Source of the DNA: F1-60-MAGs149 sp037133755
GTDB lineage: Bacteria; Actinomycetota; Thermoleophilia; Gaiellales; F1-60-MAGs149
NCBI GenBank assembly: GCA_037133755.1
Contig: JBAXNN010000001.1
Span: 1 to 64,000 of the forward strand
Length of the DNA: 64,000 nt
Direction of reading: 5' to 3'
Shown: positions 23,613 to 38,600 of the stretch, in pieces
Layout of the letters: every line of letters starts with the position of its first letter
How positions within the stretch are numbered: the first letter of the stretch is position 1
Notes under the pieces: generated by a model
Seen by the model: the letters and a program-made list of their open reading frames with translations, nothing else
Databases searched by the model: none
What the model was told of the DNA's origin: nothing
Program-made: the position numbers and the translations under genes

Positions 23613-26600
23613 CTACGGCCAGAAGTTCGTGGCGCTCGGCACCCGGATGCCATACGGCGCGCCGGCCTTTGCCAGGCGGGCGATCAGCTGCGCCTTGGTC
23701 GCGCTCGCGCGGAGGCTGATGCGCCAGCCCTTGTCGTCGGCGGCGCGGCCGGAGCGCAGCCAGTCGACGTACGCGTGGTTCGCCTGCAGGGATTGGTTGA
23801 AGGCGCGCAGCAGCAGCGTCACGATCGGCTGGAGCGACGGCGGCGGGGTCGGCAGAGCGGCAACGCGCTCACGTGCCTGCTCGCGCTGCGGGATGATCGT
23901 GTTCTCGATCTTGCCGGCCGCGACCTTCCAGTTGACCGCGCGCCGCTTGGCCTGGTCGAGCAGGATGTTGAGGTCCATACGCGGCTGGCCACCGACGTAC
24001 AGCGTCGCCATCGCGCGCCGCAGCCACTGCTCGGCATTCATCATCGACAACGTGAAGCCCGCGAGCTCGCTGTCGAGCCGTGTCCCGCCTGCGAAGGTCA
24101 TAACCGGCGTGACGCGCACAGCGCCGCGCTTCTGCAGGAGCTTGCGGCCGGCAGCGGAGAGCGTGGTCTTGGCGGTGACTGCCGTGCCCGCAGCACCGGC
24201 GAACTTGGCCGTGCCGATCACGACGCGCTCGTTCGCGCGAGAGATACGTGCGGCACGGGCGTCCAACACCGAGGGATCGCCGTACAGCGTGATCGTGCCG
24301 TCACAGCGAGTAACCGCAGAGCCTGCGCACTCCCCGGTGACGACGGCCGATCCATCGGCGTTGGCCTTGAGCGACGCTGAGCGCACTGCCTGCGCAGGCG
24401 GTGCTGTGAGCTCGATCGTCGACTGCACCCGCACCTGCGAGCCGTCGATATCGATCGTGGTGACGACGTTGACGGTGAGGGTGCCGTCAGCTGCAAGCTT
24501 GCGTTGGAGCTTGAGCGGCAGAGCCAGGGCAACGTTTTTCGTTTGGCCCGCGGCGATCTGCGACTGGCTCGTTGCGATCTGCGTGGAGCCGATGAACATC
24601 GTCACCGTGGCCGTGCAGGCACGCGCCGATGCGGCACAGCCGACTTGCACGAGCGCCGAGCCATTGGGATCGACGGTCGCGTTGTCATCCACGGGTGTCG
24701 GTGCCGCCGGTGCGCTCGGCGTCACGGCGTTCGACGCGCTTGATGCTGCGCCGACGCCGACAGCGTTCGCAGCCCGGACCGTGAAGGTGTACGCCGTACC
24801 GTTCGTCAGCCCGGTGATCGCGCAGGTCAGCGGCCCGCTCGTCCAGGCGCACGTGCGTCCACCCGGCGACGCCGTGACCGTATACCGCGTGATCGCCGTG
24901 CCGCCGGTGAAGGCGGGCGCCGACCACTCGACCGTGGCGCGGGCATCGCCCGCCGCGGCGGAAACCGACGACGGCAGACCCGGCACGGTGGCCGCGATGG
25001 TCGCGGTAGCGGTCGGCTGGGTCAGCAGGTACTGGGCGCGATCGGCGCCTGCCAGGGCAAGGCCGCTGACGGTGACCGTGCGGCTCGCGCCGACGTCGGG
25101 CGAGCCGAAGGCGCCGGCGATCGCGCTGGTATCGAGCGTGACCGCATCCGATCCCACGACGCCGACAAGCGTCGCGCCCGTGCGGTCGAGGGTGGCCATT
25201 GCGGAGCCGTCGTAGGCCTTGTCCGCGGCCGTGATGCCCGTCACCGTCAGCGTCTTGCGGTCGACGGTGAGCGTCACCTGCGCCGTGATGCCGTTGGCGT
25301 ACGTCGCCGTATCGCTCGGCGTGAAGGTGGCGGTGACGACACGGCTGCCGGCCAGAAGTACGGAGCCGCTGGCGATCGGAGTGTTGCCGATCGCGTAGGC
25401 GAAGGTGCCGGGCACCGGATTGCCGCCGAACGAGGCGACAGCGTTGAGCTGCGTGCCGCTCAACGCGGTGCCGTAGGTGATCGCCGCCGGCGTCGCCCAG
25501 GTAATCGTCGGGACGTCCTTGTCGATGATCGTGAAGAGCCCGCCGGTGTAGGCGAAGTCGTAGTTGGCGGCGGTCGCCGTGCCGGTGAAGCCGATCGCGT
25601 AGGTGCCGACCTGCTCGCCGACGGCACGCAGCGCGCTGAGGCCGGAGACGTTGATCGCGGACGCGTTGTCGGCGCCGACGTACCCCGTGACGAGATACGA
25701 CAAGGTCGGATCAGGCGTCGTCACGCGCTTCTGCGCGTTCTGCGCGGTCACCGTCAGCGTGGCCTTGGCGACGTTGATCGTGATCGCCGCGGACGTTGCC
25801 GCGTTGTAGTTGCCGTCCGCAGCAATCGAGGCCGTCACCTGGCAGGTACCGGCGCCCGTGACGGTCAGGTTCGCACCGCTAACCGAGCACGGGCCGGACA
25901 CAACGGCGTACGTAACCAGGCCGGTGCCATGCGGGCCGGTGTAGGTAGCCGAGAGCGTCGTGCCGGCGCCGCCGTACGTGAGCGACGACGAGGCGGCGTT
26001 CGCGTTGATCGTCTGGTCTGCCCGAACAACCACGACGTTCGACGAATCGGTCGCCGTGGTGTACGTGGTGCCATCGGTCGGCGTGAACGTCGCCACAAGC
26101 GTGTGCGTACCGACGCCGAGCACGTCGCCGGCAGCGCGCGGCGTGGCGCCCTCCGCGTAGGCAAAGGTGCCAGCAACCGCACCGGCATAGGCGGTCGCCG
26201 CGGGATTCAGCTGCGTTCCCGACAGTGAGGTGCCGTACGAAATCGAGGCCGGATCGGCCCAGGTCACGACCGGCGTCTCCCGGGTGGCGGTGATGTTGAC
26301 CGCCAGCGTGCGGTCGGCCGTCAGCGTGCCGTCGCTGACCCGCACGGTGAACGATTCGGAGGCACTGGTGGCGAGGGCGTTGACCGCGGCGTCGTTCGGC
26401 GTGAACGTGAAGGCGCCGTTCGACTTGCGCAGCGCAAGAGTGCCGTACGTTCCCGTGATCGAAACGGTCGCGCCATTGTCGACGCCGGCGACGATGCCAT
26501 ACGTGAGCGGCGCGCTCTCGGCGTCGGCGCCCGTCAGCACGCCAGACTCGACGGCGAAGGTATCGGCTGCAGCGGTGTCTGTCATCACGAGAGCGGCGGG

Positions 26601-29600
26601 CGCGGTGAGCATCGGGGCATCGTCGGTCGCTGCGATCGAGACGCTCAGCGTGCGCGTGGAGCTGAGCGAGCCGTCAGAGGCCGAGACGGTGAAGGCGTCG
26701 GTGGCATCGGCCGCGAGCGCGTTGATGGCCGCGTCGTTCGGCACGTACACGTACTGGCCCGTGGCGCTCGCGACGCGGAGCGTGCCGTACGTGCCGACGA
26801 CCACTCGGTTGTAGGTGATGCCACCGACCGCCTGGGACGCGGTCGTCGCACCTGTCGCGTCGTACGCGCGAGCGGTGCCTTCGGCATCGGTCGACACGAG
26901 TGTGCCCGTGGCGTTGGCGAAGGTGTCGGCAGCCGCGGTGTCGGTGTAGGCCGGTCCGGTGACGGCGTTCAGCAGCGGGCGATCGTTGGTCGCCGCGATC
27001 GAGATAACGAGGGCGCGCTGCGCCGTGAGGGAGCCATCGCCAGCCGTCACCACAAAGGTATCGGTGGCGCTGCTCGCCAGGGCGTTGACTGCCGTGGCGT
27101 TCGGGGTGTACTCCCAGCCACCGGTCGAGCCGTTGACGACGAGGGTGCCGTACGCGCCAACGCTGGTGCTGACGCCGAGAGCCGGGGTGACGCCGTCGAT
27201 CCCGTACGCGACGGTGGTGAAGTCCGGGTCGCTCGAGACGAGGTTGCCCGTCAGCGGCGTCGGATAGGCATCGACGCCACTGGTATCAGTGAGGAACCCG
27301 CCGCTCGGGGCACTCAGCACCGGGCGGTTGTTGATGCCCATTAGCGAGATCGTCATCGGCAGGGATGCCGTTGCCGTACCGTCGGTCACGTTGATGGTGA
27401 AGGGCTCGAGCGCCAGCCCGACAAGCGCACGCACAAGGGTGTCGTCCGGGGTGTACGTCCACGCGCCCGTCGCCGCGACGATGCTCAGCGTGCCGTAGGC
27501 ACCCGCGAGACTCGTGACGGTACTGCCGCCCGAGACGATGCCGTACGAGAGCACGCTGCCCTCGGCGTCGGTGGCCGCGAGCGAGGCCGACAGTCCGGGC
27601 AACGAGCCGTTTGAATCGTCATCGCGCACCACACCACCACTCGGCGCGGCGAGGATCGGCGTGTCATTGGCCCCGGTGATCGAGAGCGTCAGCGTGCGCG
27701 ACGCAGTCAGCACGCCGTCGGACGCGACCACGGTGAACGTGTCGGACGTACTCGTCGCGCGGGCGTTGACCGCCGTTGCGTTCGGCGTGTAGGTCCAGGC
27801 GCCGGTCGCCGCGTTGATGACGAGCGTGCCGTACGTGCCGACCTGCGTGGTGGCCGTCGCCGAGCCGGTGTCGATGCCGTACGTGCGCGCCGTTCCCTCG
27901 GCGTCGGTCGACGTGATGACACCGGTCACGGCGGTGAATGTGTCTGTGCCCGCCGTGTCGACAACCGTGGCGCCGGTCGGCACGGGCAGGACCGGCGTGT
28001 CGTTGGTCGCGACGATCGTGATCGTCAGCGTGCCGGTACCGATCAGCGAGCCGTCCGAGGCCGTCACGGTGAAGGCATCGCTCGTGTTGGCCGACAGCGC
28101 GTTGATGACCGCTGCGTCGGGCACGTACGTCCACCCTCCCCCGCTCGCGACGGTCAGCGTGCCGTACGCACCGTCGATCGTCGAGCTACCCGAGACGGGT
28201 GTGACACCCTGGACGCCGAACGTCGGCGTCGTTCCCTCCGCGTCGCTGGCGGCGAGCGTGCCGGTGACGTTCGAGAACGTGTCGACGGCCGCGGTGTCGG
28301 TGACCGTGCCGCCGGTCGGCGCCGTGACGATCGGACGGTCGTTGACGCCGGTGATCGACACCGTCACGACGGCGTCGGTGGTGGCCGTGCCGTCGCTCAC
28401 GCGCACGGTGAATGTCTCGGTCGTGTCGGCCGGAGCGGCGTTGATCGCGGTGGCGTCGGGCACGAACGCGTAGGCGCCGGTGGTCGAGACGACGCGCAGC
28501 GTGCCGTACGTCCCAGCCTTCGCGCGGTCGTACGTGACGCCGCCGACGTTGGCACTCGTGTTGGTACCGGTGGCGATTGAGTACGCGAGGGTCGCGCCGG
28601 TGTCGCGATCGGCGCCGGCCAACGTGCCAGTCTCGTTCGCAAAGGAATCGACAGCTGCGGTATCGGTGAAGGTGATGGTCGCGGGCGTGGCAAGCGTCGG
28701 GGCATCGTTGGCCGCGGTGATCGCCACGGTGAAGACCGCGGTGGCCGAGGCCGACCCGTCGCCCACCGTGACGGTGAACGTCTCGGTCGTGTCGGTGGTG
28801 CGCGCGTTGATGGCCGCGCGGTTCGGGGCGAAGACGTAGGCCCCGGTGGCGCGGGTGACCGTGAGCGTGCCGTACGTGCCGATGCTCGCAACGGTCGCGG
28901 CCGGAGTGACGCCCTGGATGCCGTAGAGCAGCGTGTCCCCTGTGTCGACGTCGGCGCCGCCGAGGGTGCCGGTGGCGTTGGTGAAGGTGTCGTTCGCGGC
29001 TGTGTCGGTATACGTCGCGGTCGTCGGTGTCGCCAGGGTCGGCGCGTCGTTGACCGGAGCGAGCGTCATCGTCACCGTGGTCGCCGGCGACGAGCTGTTG
29101 AGTCCGTCGGAGGCCGAGACCGTGAATGCGATCGCGCCGTTGGCGTTCGCGACCGGCACGTAGGTGAGCGAGCCGAGGTCGGCGTACGGCACAACCTGCC
29201 CGGCCGTGACCGGGGTGCCAGACAGCCGCAGCGAGCCGGTGTACGGCAGGCCAACGATGGTGACGCTCGTCGGTGTGGACGTGCGCGCGTCGGTGTAGGC
29301 GCCGCTGAAGTCGGCCTGCGCGAACGTGAGCGTGGTGTCCTCGGTCCCCGCCACGCCGATCGCAGCGAGCACCGGCGCGACCGTGTCGCGCGTGACCGTC
29401 GTACCCGTGGCCGCAGTCGCCGGGCCGGTGTTGGCGCCGTCGGTGGCACCGTTCACGGCGAAGCGCGGAATCACCGTGCCGTCGGTGCAGCCCGTCACCG
29501 TGACGGTGCGCGACGAACCGGAGTCGGTGCCGGGGTTGAAGACGCAGCCGACGGCCGTGCCGGTGTTCGAGAAGTCGCCGGCCACGACGCCGGTGACATT

Positions 29601-32600
29601 CTTGGTGAACGTGAGCGTGTAGACGACGTTGGCGCCGTTGGTCAGCGTCGGCGTCGTGGCGGTGAACGACGAGACGTCCGGCGCCACCGCGTCGCGCAGG
29701 ATCGTGTCGCCGACGAACGCGCTGGCGGGGCCGGTGTTGGCGCCATCGGTCGCACCATTCGCAGCGAAGCGCGGAATCACGGTGCCGTCGGAGCAGCTCG
29801 TCACCGTGACGGTGCGCGTCGCGCCCGAGTCGGTGCCCGGCGCGAACACGCAGCCCGTCGCCGTGCCCGTGTTCGTGAAGTCGCCCGCGGCAACGCCGGT
29901 GACGGCCTCCGAGAAGGTGAGTGTGTACGTGAGCGTCGTGGCGTTCGTCGGCGAGGCGGTGACTGCCGTGAGAGAGGAAATCGTCGGTGCCGTGACGTCG
30001 CGGGTGATCGTCGTGCTCGCCGTCGCCGCGGTGGCCGGGCCGCTGTTGCCCGCGGCATCGGCAGCGCCGTTGATGGCGAACTCCGGCGTAACGGTGCCCT
30101 CCGAGCAGCTCGTGATCGTGACGGTGCGCGTGGCGCCAGAGTCGGTGCCTGGCGCGAAGGCGCAGCCCGTTGCCGTGCCGGTGTTCGAGAAGTCACCCGC
30201 CGCGATGCCCGTGACGGACTCGGAGAACGTGAGCGTGTACGTGAAGCTCGCGGCGGTGGTCGGCGTGGCCTGGGCGCTCGTGAAGCTCGAGACCGTCGGC
30301 GCCGTGCGGTCGATCGTGATGCTCGAGCCGTCGGCCACGGCAGCCGGTCCGGTGTTGCCGGCAGCGTCCGTCGCGGCATTGATCGCGAGGCGCGGGACGA
30401 CGGTGCCGTTCGAGCAGCTCGAGATCGTGACGGTACGCGACGAGCCGGAGTCGGTACCCGGATCAAAGGCGCAGCCCGTCGCCGTGCCCGTGTTCGTGAA
30501 GTCGCCAGCGGCGACGCCCGTAACCGCTTCGGAGAACGTCAGCGTGTACGTGAGTGCGGCCGCGTTGGTCGGCGAGGTGGTGACTGCGGTCAGCGTGGCC
30601 GTCGGTGCCGTCACGTCGCGCGTGATCGTCGTCGTGGCGGAGGCGGCGGCCGCAGGGCCCGTGTTGCCCGCGGCGTCGGTGGCTCCGCCGGCGGCAAACT
30701 CGGGGATCACCGTGCCGGCGCTACAGCCGGTGATCGTGACCGTGCGCGACGCGCCCGAGTCGGTGCCCGGCGCAAAGGCGCACGACGCCGCGGTGCCGGT
30801 GTTCGAGAAGTCGCCGGCGGCGACGCCCGTGACGGCCTCGGAGAAGGTCAGCGTGTAGGTGAAGCTCGTCGCGTTGGTCGGCGTGGCCTGGGCACTCGTG
30901 AAGCCCGACACCGTCGGCGCCGTCACGTCGCGCGTGATCGTCGCGCCGGTCGCAGCCGCAGCCGGTCCGGCGTTGCCGGCGAGGTCGTCGGCACCACCGG
31001 CGGCGAAGCGCGGAATGATCGTGCCCTCACCGCAGCCGGTGATCGTGACGGTGCGCGACGTGCCTGTATCGGTGCCGGGTGCGAAGGCGCAGCCTGACGC
31101 CGTGCCGGTATTCGAGAAGTCGCCCGCCGCGACACCCGTCACGGAGTCGGAGAACGTCAGCGTGTACGTGAGCGTCGAGGCATTCGTCGGCGACGAGGTC
31201 ACGGCGGTGAACGATGCGACGGTCGGTGCGGTGATATCCCGCGTGACGGTCGAACCGTCAGCGGCCGTGGCCGGGCCCGTGTTGGATACGGCATCTGTCG
31301 CTCCGTTGGCGGCGAAGCGCGGGATGATCGTGCCCTCGCCGCAGCTGGTGATGGTGACGGTGCGCGACGTGCCCGAGTCGGCACCCGGATCGAACACGCA
31401 GGAGGCGGCGGTGCCGGTGTTCGAGAAGTCGCCTGCGGTGACGCCCGTCACGGCGCGCGAGAACGAGAGCGTGTACGAAATCGAGGCCGCGTTGGTCGGC
31501 GACGAGGTGACGGCCGTGAACGACGACACGGTCGGCGCCGCGGTGTCGCGCGTGATGGTCGGACCGTCGCTGATCGTGGTCGGCCCGGCGTTGCCAGCCG
31601 CGTCGGTCGCGCCGTTGGCGGCGAAGTGCGGGATGATCGTGCCGGCCGAGCAGCTCGTCAGCGTGACGGTGCGAATGGCGCCGGCATCGGTACCCGTTGC
31701 GAACACGCAGCCCGTCGCCGTACCCGTCTGGGTGAAATCGCCAGCGGCGACGCCCGTCACCGACTCGGAGAACGTGAGTGTGTAGACGATCGACGTCGCA
31801 TTGGTCGGCGTGGCGGTGACGGCCGTGAGCGCCGCCGTCGGCGCAGTGCGGTCGATCGTGATCGCGGTGCCGGAGGTCGCCGCGGCGGCCGGGCCGGTGT
31901 TGCCGGCCGCGTCCGTCGCGCCACCGAGCGCGAACTCGGGGATGACCGTGCCCTCCGAGCAGCTGCTGACCGTCACCGTGCGCGACGAGCCCGAATCTGC
32001 GCCCGGCGAGAACGAACAGCCCGTCGCCGTGCCGGAGTTCGAGATATCGCCCGCGGCGACTCCCGTCACGGCTTCGGAGAACGTGAGCGTGTAGACAACA
32101 GAGGCCGCATTCGTCGGCGTGACCTGCGCGCTGGTGAACGACACCACCGTCGGCGCGGTGCGGTCGATCGTGACCGTCGCGCCTGTCGAGGCCGATGCCG
32201 GACCGGCGTTGCCGGCCGCGTCCGCAACCGCGTTGACGGCGAGGCGCGGGATGACGGTGCCCTCAGAGCAGCCCGTGATCGTGACCGTGCGCGAGCTACC
32301 CGCATCGGCACCGGGATCGAAGGCGCACGACGTCGCCGTGCCCGTATTCGAGAAGTCACCCGCCGCGACACCGGTCACAGCTTCGGAGAACGCCAACGTG
32401 TAGGACAGCGTCGTCGTGTTCGTCGGCGATGCGGTGACTGCGACGAACGACGATACGGCCGGCGCCGTCGTGTCACGCGTGATCGTCGACCCATCGGCGA
32501 TCGTGACGGGGCCAGCATTCCCCGCCGCATCGGTTGCACCGTTTGCGGCGAAGTGCGGAATGACCGTTCCCTCAGAGCAACCGGTCACGGTCACCGTGCG

Positions 32601-35600
32601 CGACGCGCCCGAGTCGGTGCCCGGCGCGAACACGCAGCCCGTCGCCGTGCCGGTCTGCGTGAAGTCGCCGGCGGCCACGCCCGTGACGGCCTCGGAGAAG
32701 GTCAGCGTGTAGGTGAAGCTCGTCGCGTTGGTCGGCGTGGCCTGGGCACTCGTGAAGCCCGACACCGTCGGCGCCGTCACGTCGCGCGTGATCGTCGCGC
32801 CGGTCGCAGCCGCAGCCGGTCCGGCGTTGCCGGCGAGGTCGTCGGCACCACCGGCGGCGAAGCGCGGAATGATCGTGCCCTCACCGCAGCCGGTGATCGT
32901 GACGGTGCGCGACGTGCCTGTATCGGTGCCGGGTGCGAAGGCGCAGCCTGACGCCGTGCCGGTATTCGAGAAGTCGCCCGCCGCGACACCCGTCACGGAG
33001 TCGGAGAACGTCAGCGTGTACGTCAGCGTCGAGGCATTGGTCGGCGAGGACGTGACGGCCGCGAACGACGCAACGGTCGGCGGTGTGATGTCGCGGGTGA
33101 TCGTCTCGCCGTCGGCAGCGGTTGCCGGGCCGGTGCTCCCCACCCCGTCGATCGCACCGCCGGCGGCGAAGCGCGGGATGATCGTGCCCTCGCCGCAGCC
33201 GGTGATCGTGACGGTGCGCGCCGTGCCGGAGTCGGCACCCGGATCGAACACGCAGGAGGCGGCTGTGCCGGTGTTCGAGAAGTCGCCCGCTGCGACGCCG
33301 GTGACCGTGCGCGAGAACGTCAGCGTGTACGTGAGCGTCGCCGCGTTGGTCGGCGAGGACGTGACGGCGACGAACGACGACACGGTCGGCGCCGCAGCAT
33401 CGCGCGTGATCGTCGGCCCGTCGGCGATCGTGGTCGGACCGGTGTTGCCGGCCGTATCAGTCGCGCCGTTGGCCGCGAAGTGCGGGATGATCGTGCCGGC
33501 CGAGCAGCTCGTCAGCGTGACCGTGCGGATCGCGCCGGCGTCGGTGCCCGGAGCGAACACGCATCCCGTGGCCGTACCCGTCTGGGTGAAGTCACCCGCG
33601 GCAACGCCCGTCACCGACTCGGAGAACGTCAGCGTGTAGACGATCGACGTGGCGTTCGTCGGCGTCGCCGTGACCGCCGTCAACGTCGCCGTCGGCGCCG
33701 TGCGATCGATCGTGATCGTGGTGCTGGACGTCGCCGCTGAGGCCGGGCCCGCGTTGCCGGCCGCGTCGCTTGCGCCGCCCAGGGCGAACTCGGGAATGAC
33801 GGTGCCCTCAGAGCAGTTGCTGACCGTGACGGTGCGCGACGTGCCCGAGTCGGTCCCCGGCGAGTACGAGCAACCGGTCGCCGTACCGGAGTTGGAGAAG
33901 TCACCGGCGGCGACGCCCGTCACCGCCTCGGAGAACGTGAGCGTGTAGGTGAAGCTCGTCGCGTTGGTCGGCGTCCCCTGTGCGCTGGTGAACGACGACA
34001 CCGTCGGCGCCGTGCGATCGATCGTGACCGTCGCGCCTGTCGAGGCCGAGGCGGGACCGGTGTTCGACGCCGCGTCGCTCACCGCACCGACAGCCAGCTG
34101 CGGGATGACCGTGCCCGCACTGCAGCCCGTGATCGTGACGGTGCGCGAGCTGCCGGAGTCGGTGCCCGGGTCGAACACGCACGAGGTCGCCGTGCCCGTC
34201 TGCGAGAAGTCGCCGGCAGCGACGCCCGTCACCGCCTCGGAGAACGTGAGGGTGTACGAGATCGACGATGCATTCGTCGGCGTCGAGGTGACGGCGGTGA
34301 AGGACGAGACAGTCGGCGCGGTCGTGTCGCGCGTGATCGTCGGTCCATCGGCGATGGTGGCCGGTCCGGTGTTCCCGGCCGCATCGGTCGCCCCGTTGGC
34401 GGCGAAGTGCGGGATGATCGTGCCGGCGGAGCAGCTCGTCAGCGTGACGGTGCGCGTGGCGCCCGTATCGGCACCCGGCGCGAACACGCAGCCCGTCGCC
34501 GTACCGGTCTGCGTGAAGTCGCCGGCGGCGACGCCCGTCACGGACTCGGAGAACGTGAGCGTGTACGAGATCGACGATGCGTTGGTCGGCGTCGACGTGA
34601 CGGCCGTCAGCGCCGCCGTCGGTGCAGTGCGGTCGATCGTGATCGTCGTACTCGACGTCGAGGCCGAGGCCGGACCGGTGTTGCCCGCCGCGTCGGTCGC
34701 ACCACCCGACGCGAACACCGGGATCACCGTGCCCTCACCGCAGCTGGTGATCGTCACGGTGCGCGACGTGCCCGAGTCGGTCCCCGGCGCAAACGAGCAG
34801 CTCGCAGCCGTACCCGAGTTGGAGAAGTCGCCGGCGGCGACGCCCGTCACCGACTCGGCGAAGGTGATCGTGTACGAGAACGACGCCGCGTTCGTCGGCG
34901 ACGCCTGGGCGCTCGTGAAGCTGGATACGGACGGCGCGGTCGTGTCGACGACGATCGCCTTCGCCCCGGCGATGTTGTTCGCACCCGTCGGCACCGTCGT
35001 CGACGTCATCGCATTGCCCGCCGTATCCGCGACCGTGCCGATCGTGAAACTCGACACCGTCAGGTCGGCGGAGTTCTGCGCCGCCGCGACGGTGTAGGTG
35101 CCCGAGAGCGTCGTGCCGGCCGACGCCGCGGTCAGGACGACCGCCTCGCCCGTATCCAGCGTCGCGGTCAGCGTGTTGCCCGACTGGACCGCCTCGCTCG
35201 TCGTGGCCGTGATGTTGATCGTGGCGCCCGCCTTGTACGAGCCGTTGGCCGTCGACGACGAGAAGCTCGCCACCGTCGGTGCGGTCACGTCCCGCGTGAT
35301 GGTGGTCGTCGCGGTTGCCGCCGAAGCCGGTCCGGTGTTGCCCGCCGCGTCGGTCGCGCCACCAAGTGCGAAGACCGGGATGATCGTGCCCTCGCCGCAG
35401 CTGGTGATCGTCACGGTGCGCGACGTGCCCGAATCAGACCCCGGCGCGAACGAACAGCTCGTCGCCGTGCCCGAGTTCGAGAAGTCGCCAGACGCTACGC
35501 CCGTCACCGCCTCGGAGAACGTCAGCGTGTAGGTGACGCTCGACGCGTTCGTCGGCGTGGACGCGGCGGAGACGAAGCTGGAGACGGTCGGCGCGGTGAC

Positions 35601-38600
35601 ATCGCGCGTGATGGTGCTCGTCGCCGTTGCCGCAGATGCCGGGCCGGTGTTCCCCGCCGTGTCGCTCGCACCACCCACGGCGAACTCCGGCACGATCGTG
35701 CCCGCCGAGCAGCTCGTGATCGTGACGGTGCGCGACGTACCCGAATCCGTGCCGGGAGCGAACACGCAGCTCGTTGCGGTGCCCGTGTTCGAGAAGTCGC
35801 CGGCGGCGACGCCCGTCACCGACTCGGAGAACGTGAGGGTGTAGGCGATGCTCGACGCGTTCGTCGGCGTCGACTGCGCCGACGTGAAGCTCGAGACCGT
35901 CGGCGCGGTCGTGTCGACCACGATCGCCTTCGCCCCCGCGATGTTGCTCGCCCCCGAAGGCACCGTCGTCGACGTCATCGCATTGCCTGCGGTGTCGGCA
36001 ACGGTCCCGATCGTGAAGCTCGAGACCGTCAGATCCGACGACGTCTGCGACGCACCAACCGTGTACGTACCCGTCAGCGTCGTGCCCGCAGAGGCGGCCG
36101 TCAGCACTACCGTCGCGCCGGTGTCGAGCGTCACCGTCAGCGTATTGCCCGACTGGACTGCCTCGCTCGCCGTCGCGGTGATATTGATCGTCGCGCCCTG
36201 CTTGTACGCGCCGTCTGCGGTGGACGACGAGAACGACGAGACCGTCGGCGCCGTCGTATCGATCACAATCGCCTTGGCTCCGGCGATGTTGTTCGTCCCC
36301 GTCGGCACCGTCGTCGACGTCATCGCGTTGCCAGCCGAATCCGCGACCGTCCCGATCGTGAAGCTCGACACCGTCAGATCCGACGAGTTCTGCGACGCAC
36401 CGACCGTATAGGTACCCGTCAGCGTCGTGCCCGCCGACGCCGCCGTGAGCAGCACCGTCGCACCCGTATCGAGGGTCACCGTCAACGTATTGCCCGCCTG
36501 GATCGCCTCGTTCGTCGTCGCCGTGATGTTGATCGTCGCGTTCTGCTTGTACGAGCCGTCCGCGGTCGACGACGAGAAGCTCGACACCGTCGGTGCGGTC
36601 ACGTCGCGCGTGATGGTGGTCGTCGCAGTCGCGGCCGACGCCGGGCCCGTGTTGCCCGCGATGTCGGATGCGCCAGCCGCTGCGAAGACCGGGATGATCG
36701 TGCCCGCCGAGCAGCTCGTGATCGTGACGGTGCGGGTCGTGCCGGAATCGGTCCCGGGCGCAAACGAACAGCTCGTTGCCGTACCGCCATTCGAGAAGTC
36801 GCCCGCTGCCACGCCCGTCACCGACTCGGAGAACGTGAGCGTGTACGTAATGCTCGCCGAATTCGTCGGCGTCGAGACGGCCGACGTAAACGACGACACC
36901 GTCGGGGCAGTGACATCCCGCGTGAGCGTGGTCGTCGCGGTCGCAGCCGACGCCGGACCCGTATTGCCAGCCGTATCGGTCGCACCGCCGACCGCAAAGA
37001 CCGGGATGATCGTGCCCTCACCACAGCTCGTGATCGTCACGGTGCGCGACGAGCCCGAGTCGGTCCCCGGTGCGAACGAACAGCTCGTTGCCGTACCCGA
37101 GTTCGAAAAATCGCCCGCCGCGACACCCGTCACCGACTCGGAGAACGTGAGCGTGTACGCGATGCTCGCTGCGTTGGTCGGCGTGGACTGTGCCGACGAG
37201 AAGCTCGACACCGTCGGCGCCGTCGTGTCGATCACGATCGCCTTGGCGCCTGCGATATTGCTCGCCCCCGACGGCACCGTCGTCGACGTCATCGCATTAC
37301 CCGCTGTATCGGCGACCGTGCCGATCGTGAAGCTCGAGACCGTCAGATCCGACGACGTCTGCGACGCGCCAACCGTGTAGGTACCCGTCAACGACGTACC
37401 CGCCGACGCCGCCGTCAACAGCACCGTCGCACCCGTGTCCAGCGTCACCGTCAGCGTATTGCCCGACTGGATCGCCTCATTCGTCGTCGCCGTGACGTTG
37501 ATCGTCGCGCTCTGCTTGTACGAGCCGTCGGCAGTGGACGACGAGAAGCTCGCAACGGTCGGCGCAGTCGTGTCAACCACGATCGCCTTCGCCCCGGCGA
37601 TGTTGCTCGCCCCCGACGGCACCGTCGTCGACGTCATCGCATTGCCCGCCGAATCCGCGACCGTCCCGATCGTGAAGCTCGACACCGTCAGATCCGACGA
37701 CGTCTGCGACGCGCCAACCGTGTAGGTACCCGTCAGCGACGTCCCCGCCGATGCCGCCGTCAACAGCACCGTCGCACCCGTGTCCAGCGTCACCGTCAGC
37801 GTATTGCCCGACTGGATCGCCTCATTCGTCGTCGCCGTGATGTTGATTGTCGAGCCCTGCTTGTACGAGCCGTCGGCCGTCGATGACGAGAACGACGACA
37901 CCGTCGGCGCTGTGACATCCGTGATACTGGCGCCGATCGTCTGGGCGGCAGATGTGGTGCTGCCACGCGTCACGGTGTAGGTGAAGGCATCGAGGCCCGC
38001 CGAGTTCGTCGTCGGTGTGTAGGTAAAGGCGCCGGTCGCCGAGGTGATCGCGACGGTGCCCTTCACGCCCTGGCTGCCGACGGCGAAGGTGACGTCGCCA
38101 CTCGCGTCGTAGCCGGGCAGGAAGCCCGAGTAGGTACCGGTGTCGTTGACGGCGAAGGTCGTCGGCGATGAGAGCGTCGGGATCGTGGCCGACGACGCAG
38201 TGCCGGTGTAGGTGCCGTTGAGCGTGCTCCCGCCCGTACGCGCCGTGTTGTAAGCGACGGTGCCTGACGGCTCGTCGAACGGGAAGGTCAGCAGGTTCGA
38301 GGCCAGCCGTTTGTTGTACGCGCCGGCGATCTGCGCGCCGGTGCGCGCGGTCGACCAGAGGCGGAACTCGCTGAGCAGGCCGTTGTAGAACTCGGCTCCC
38401 GCGGTGTCGCACACCTCCATCGGCACCGTGCAGGTCGCGCCGTTGGCGCCGACGTACAGGGGGTACGCGGTGTTCAGCAGCGTCGCCGGCACGCCGGTCG
38501 AGCCCGTGAACGACGCCGTGGCGCTCCCGTTGAGGTAAACCGACACGGTCGTGCCGTCCTTGACGAACGCGATGTGGGTCCACGACCCGGTGGGGATGGA

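Noticed and set aside
34407..37886. A 1,159-codon open frame on the plus strand, antisense to the giant gene
   Set aside because: Its Arg-rich, low-complexity translation mirrors the repeat period of the real gene; high-GC codon bias on the minus strand suppresses stops in this frame. No RBS or domain pattern.
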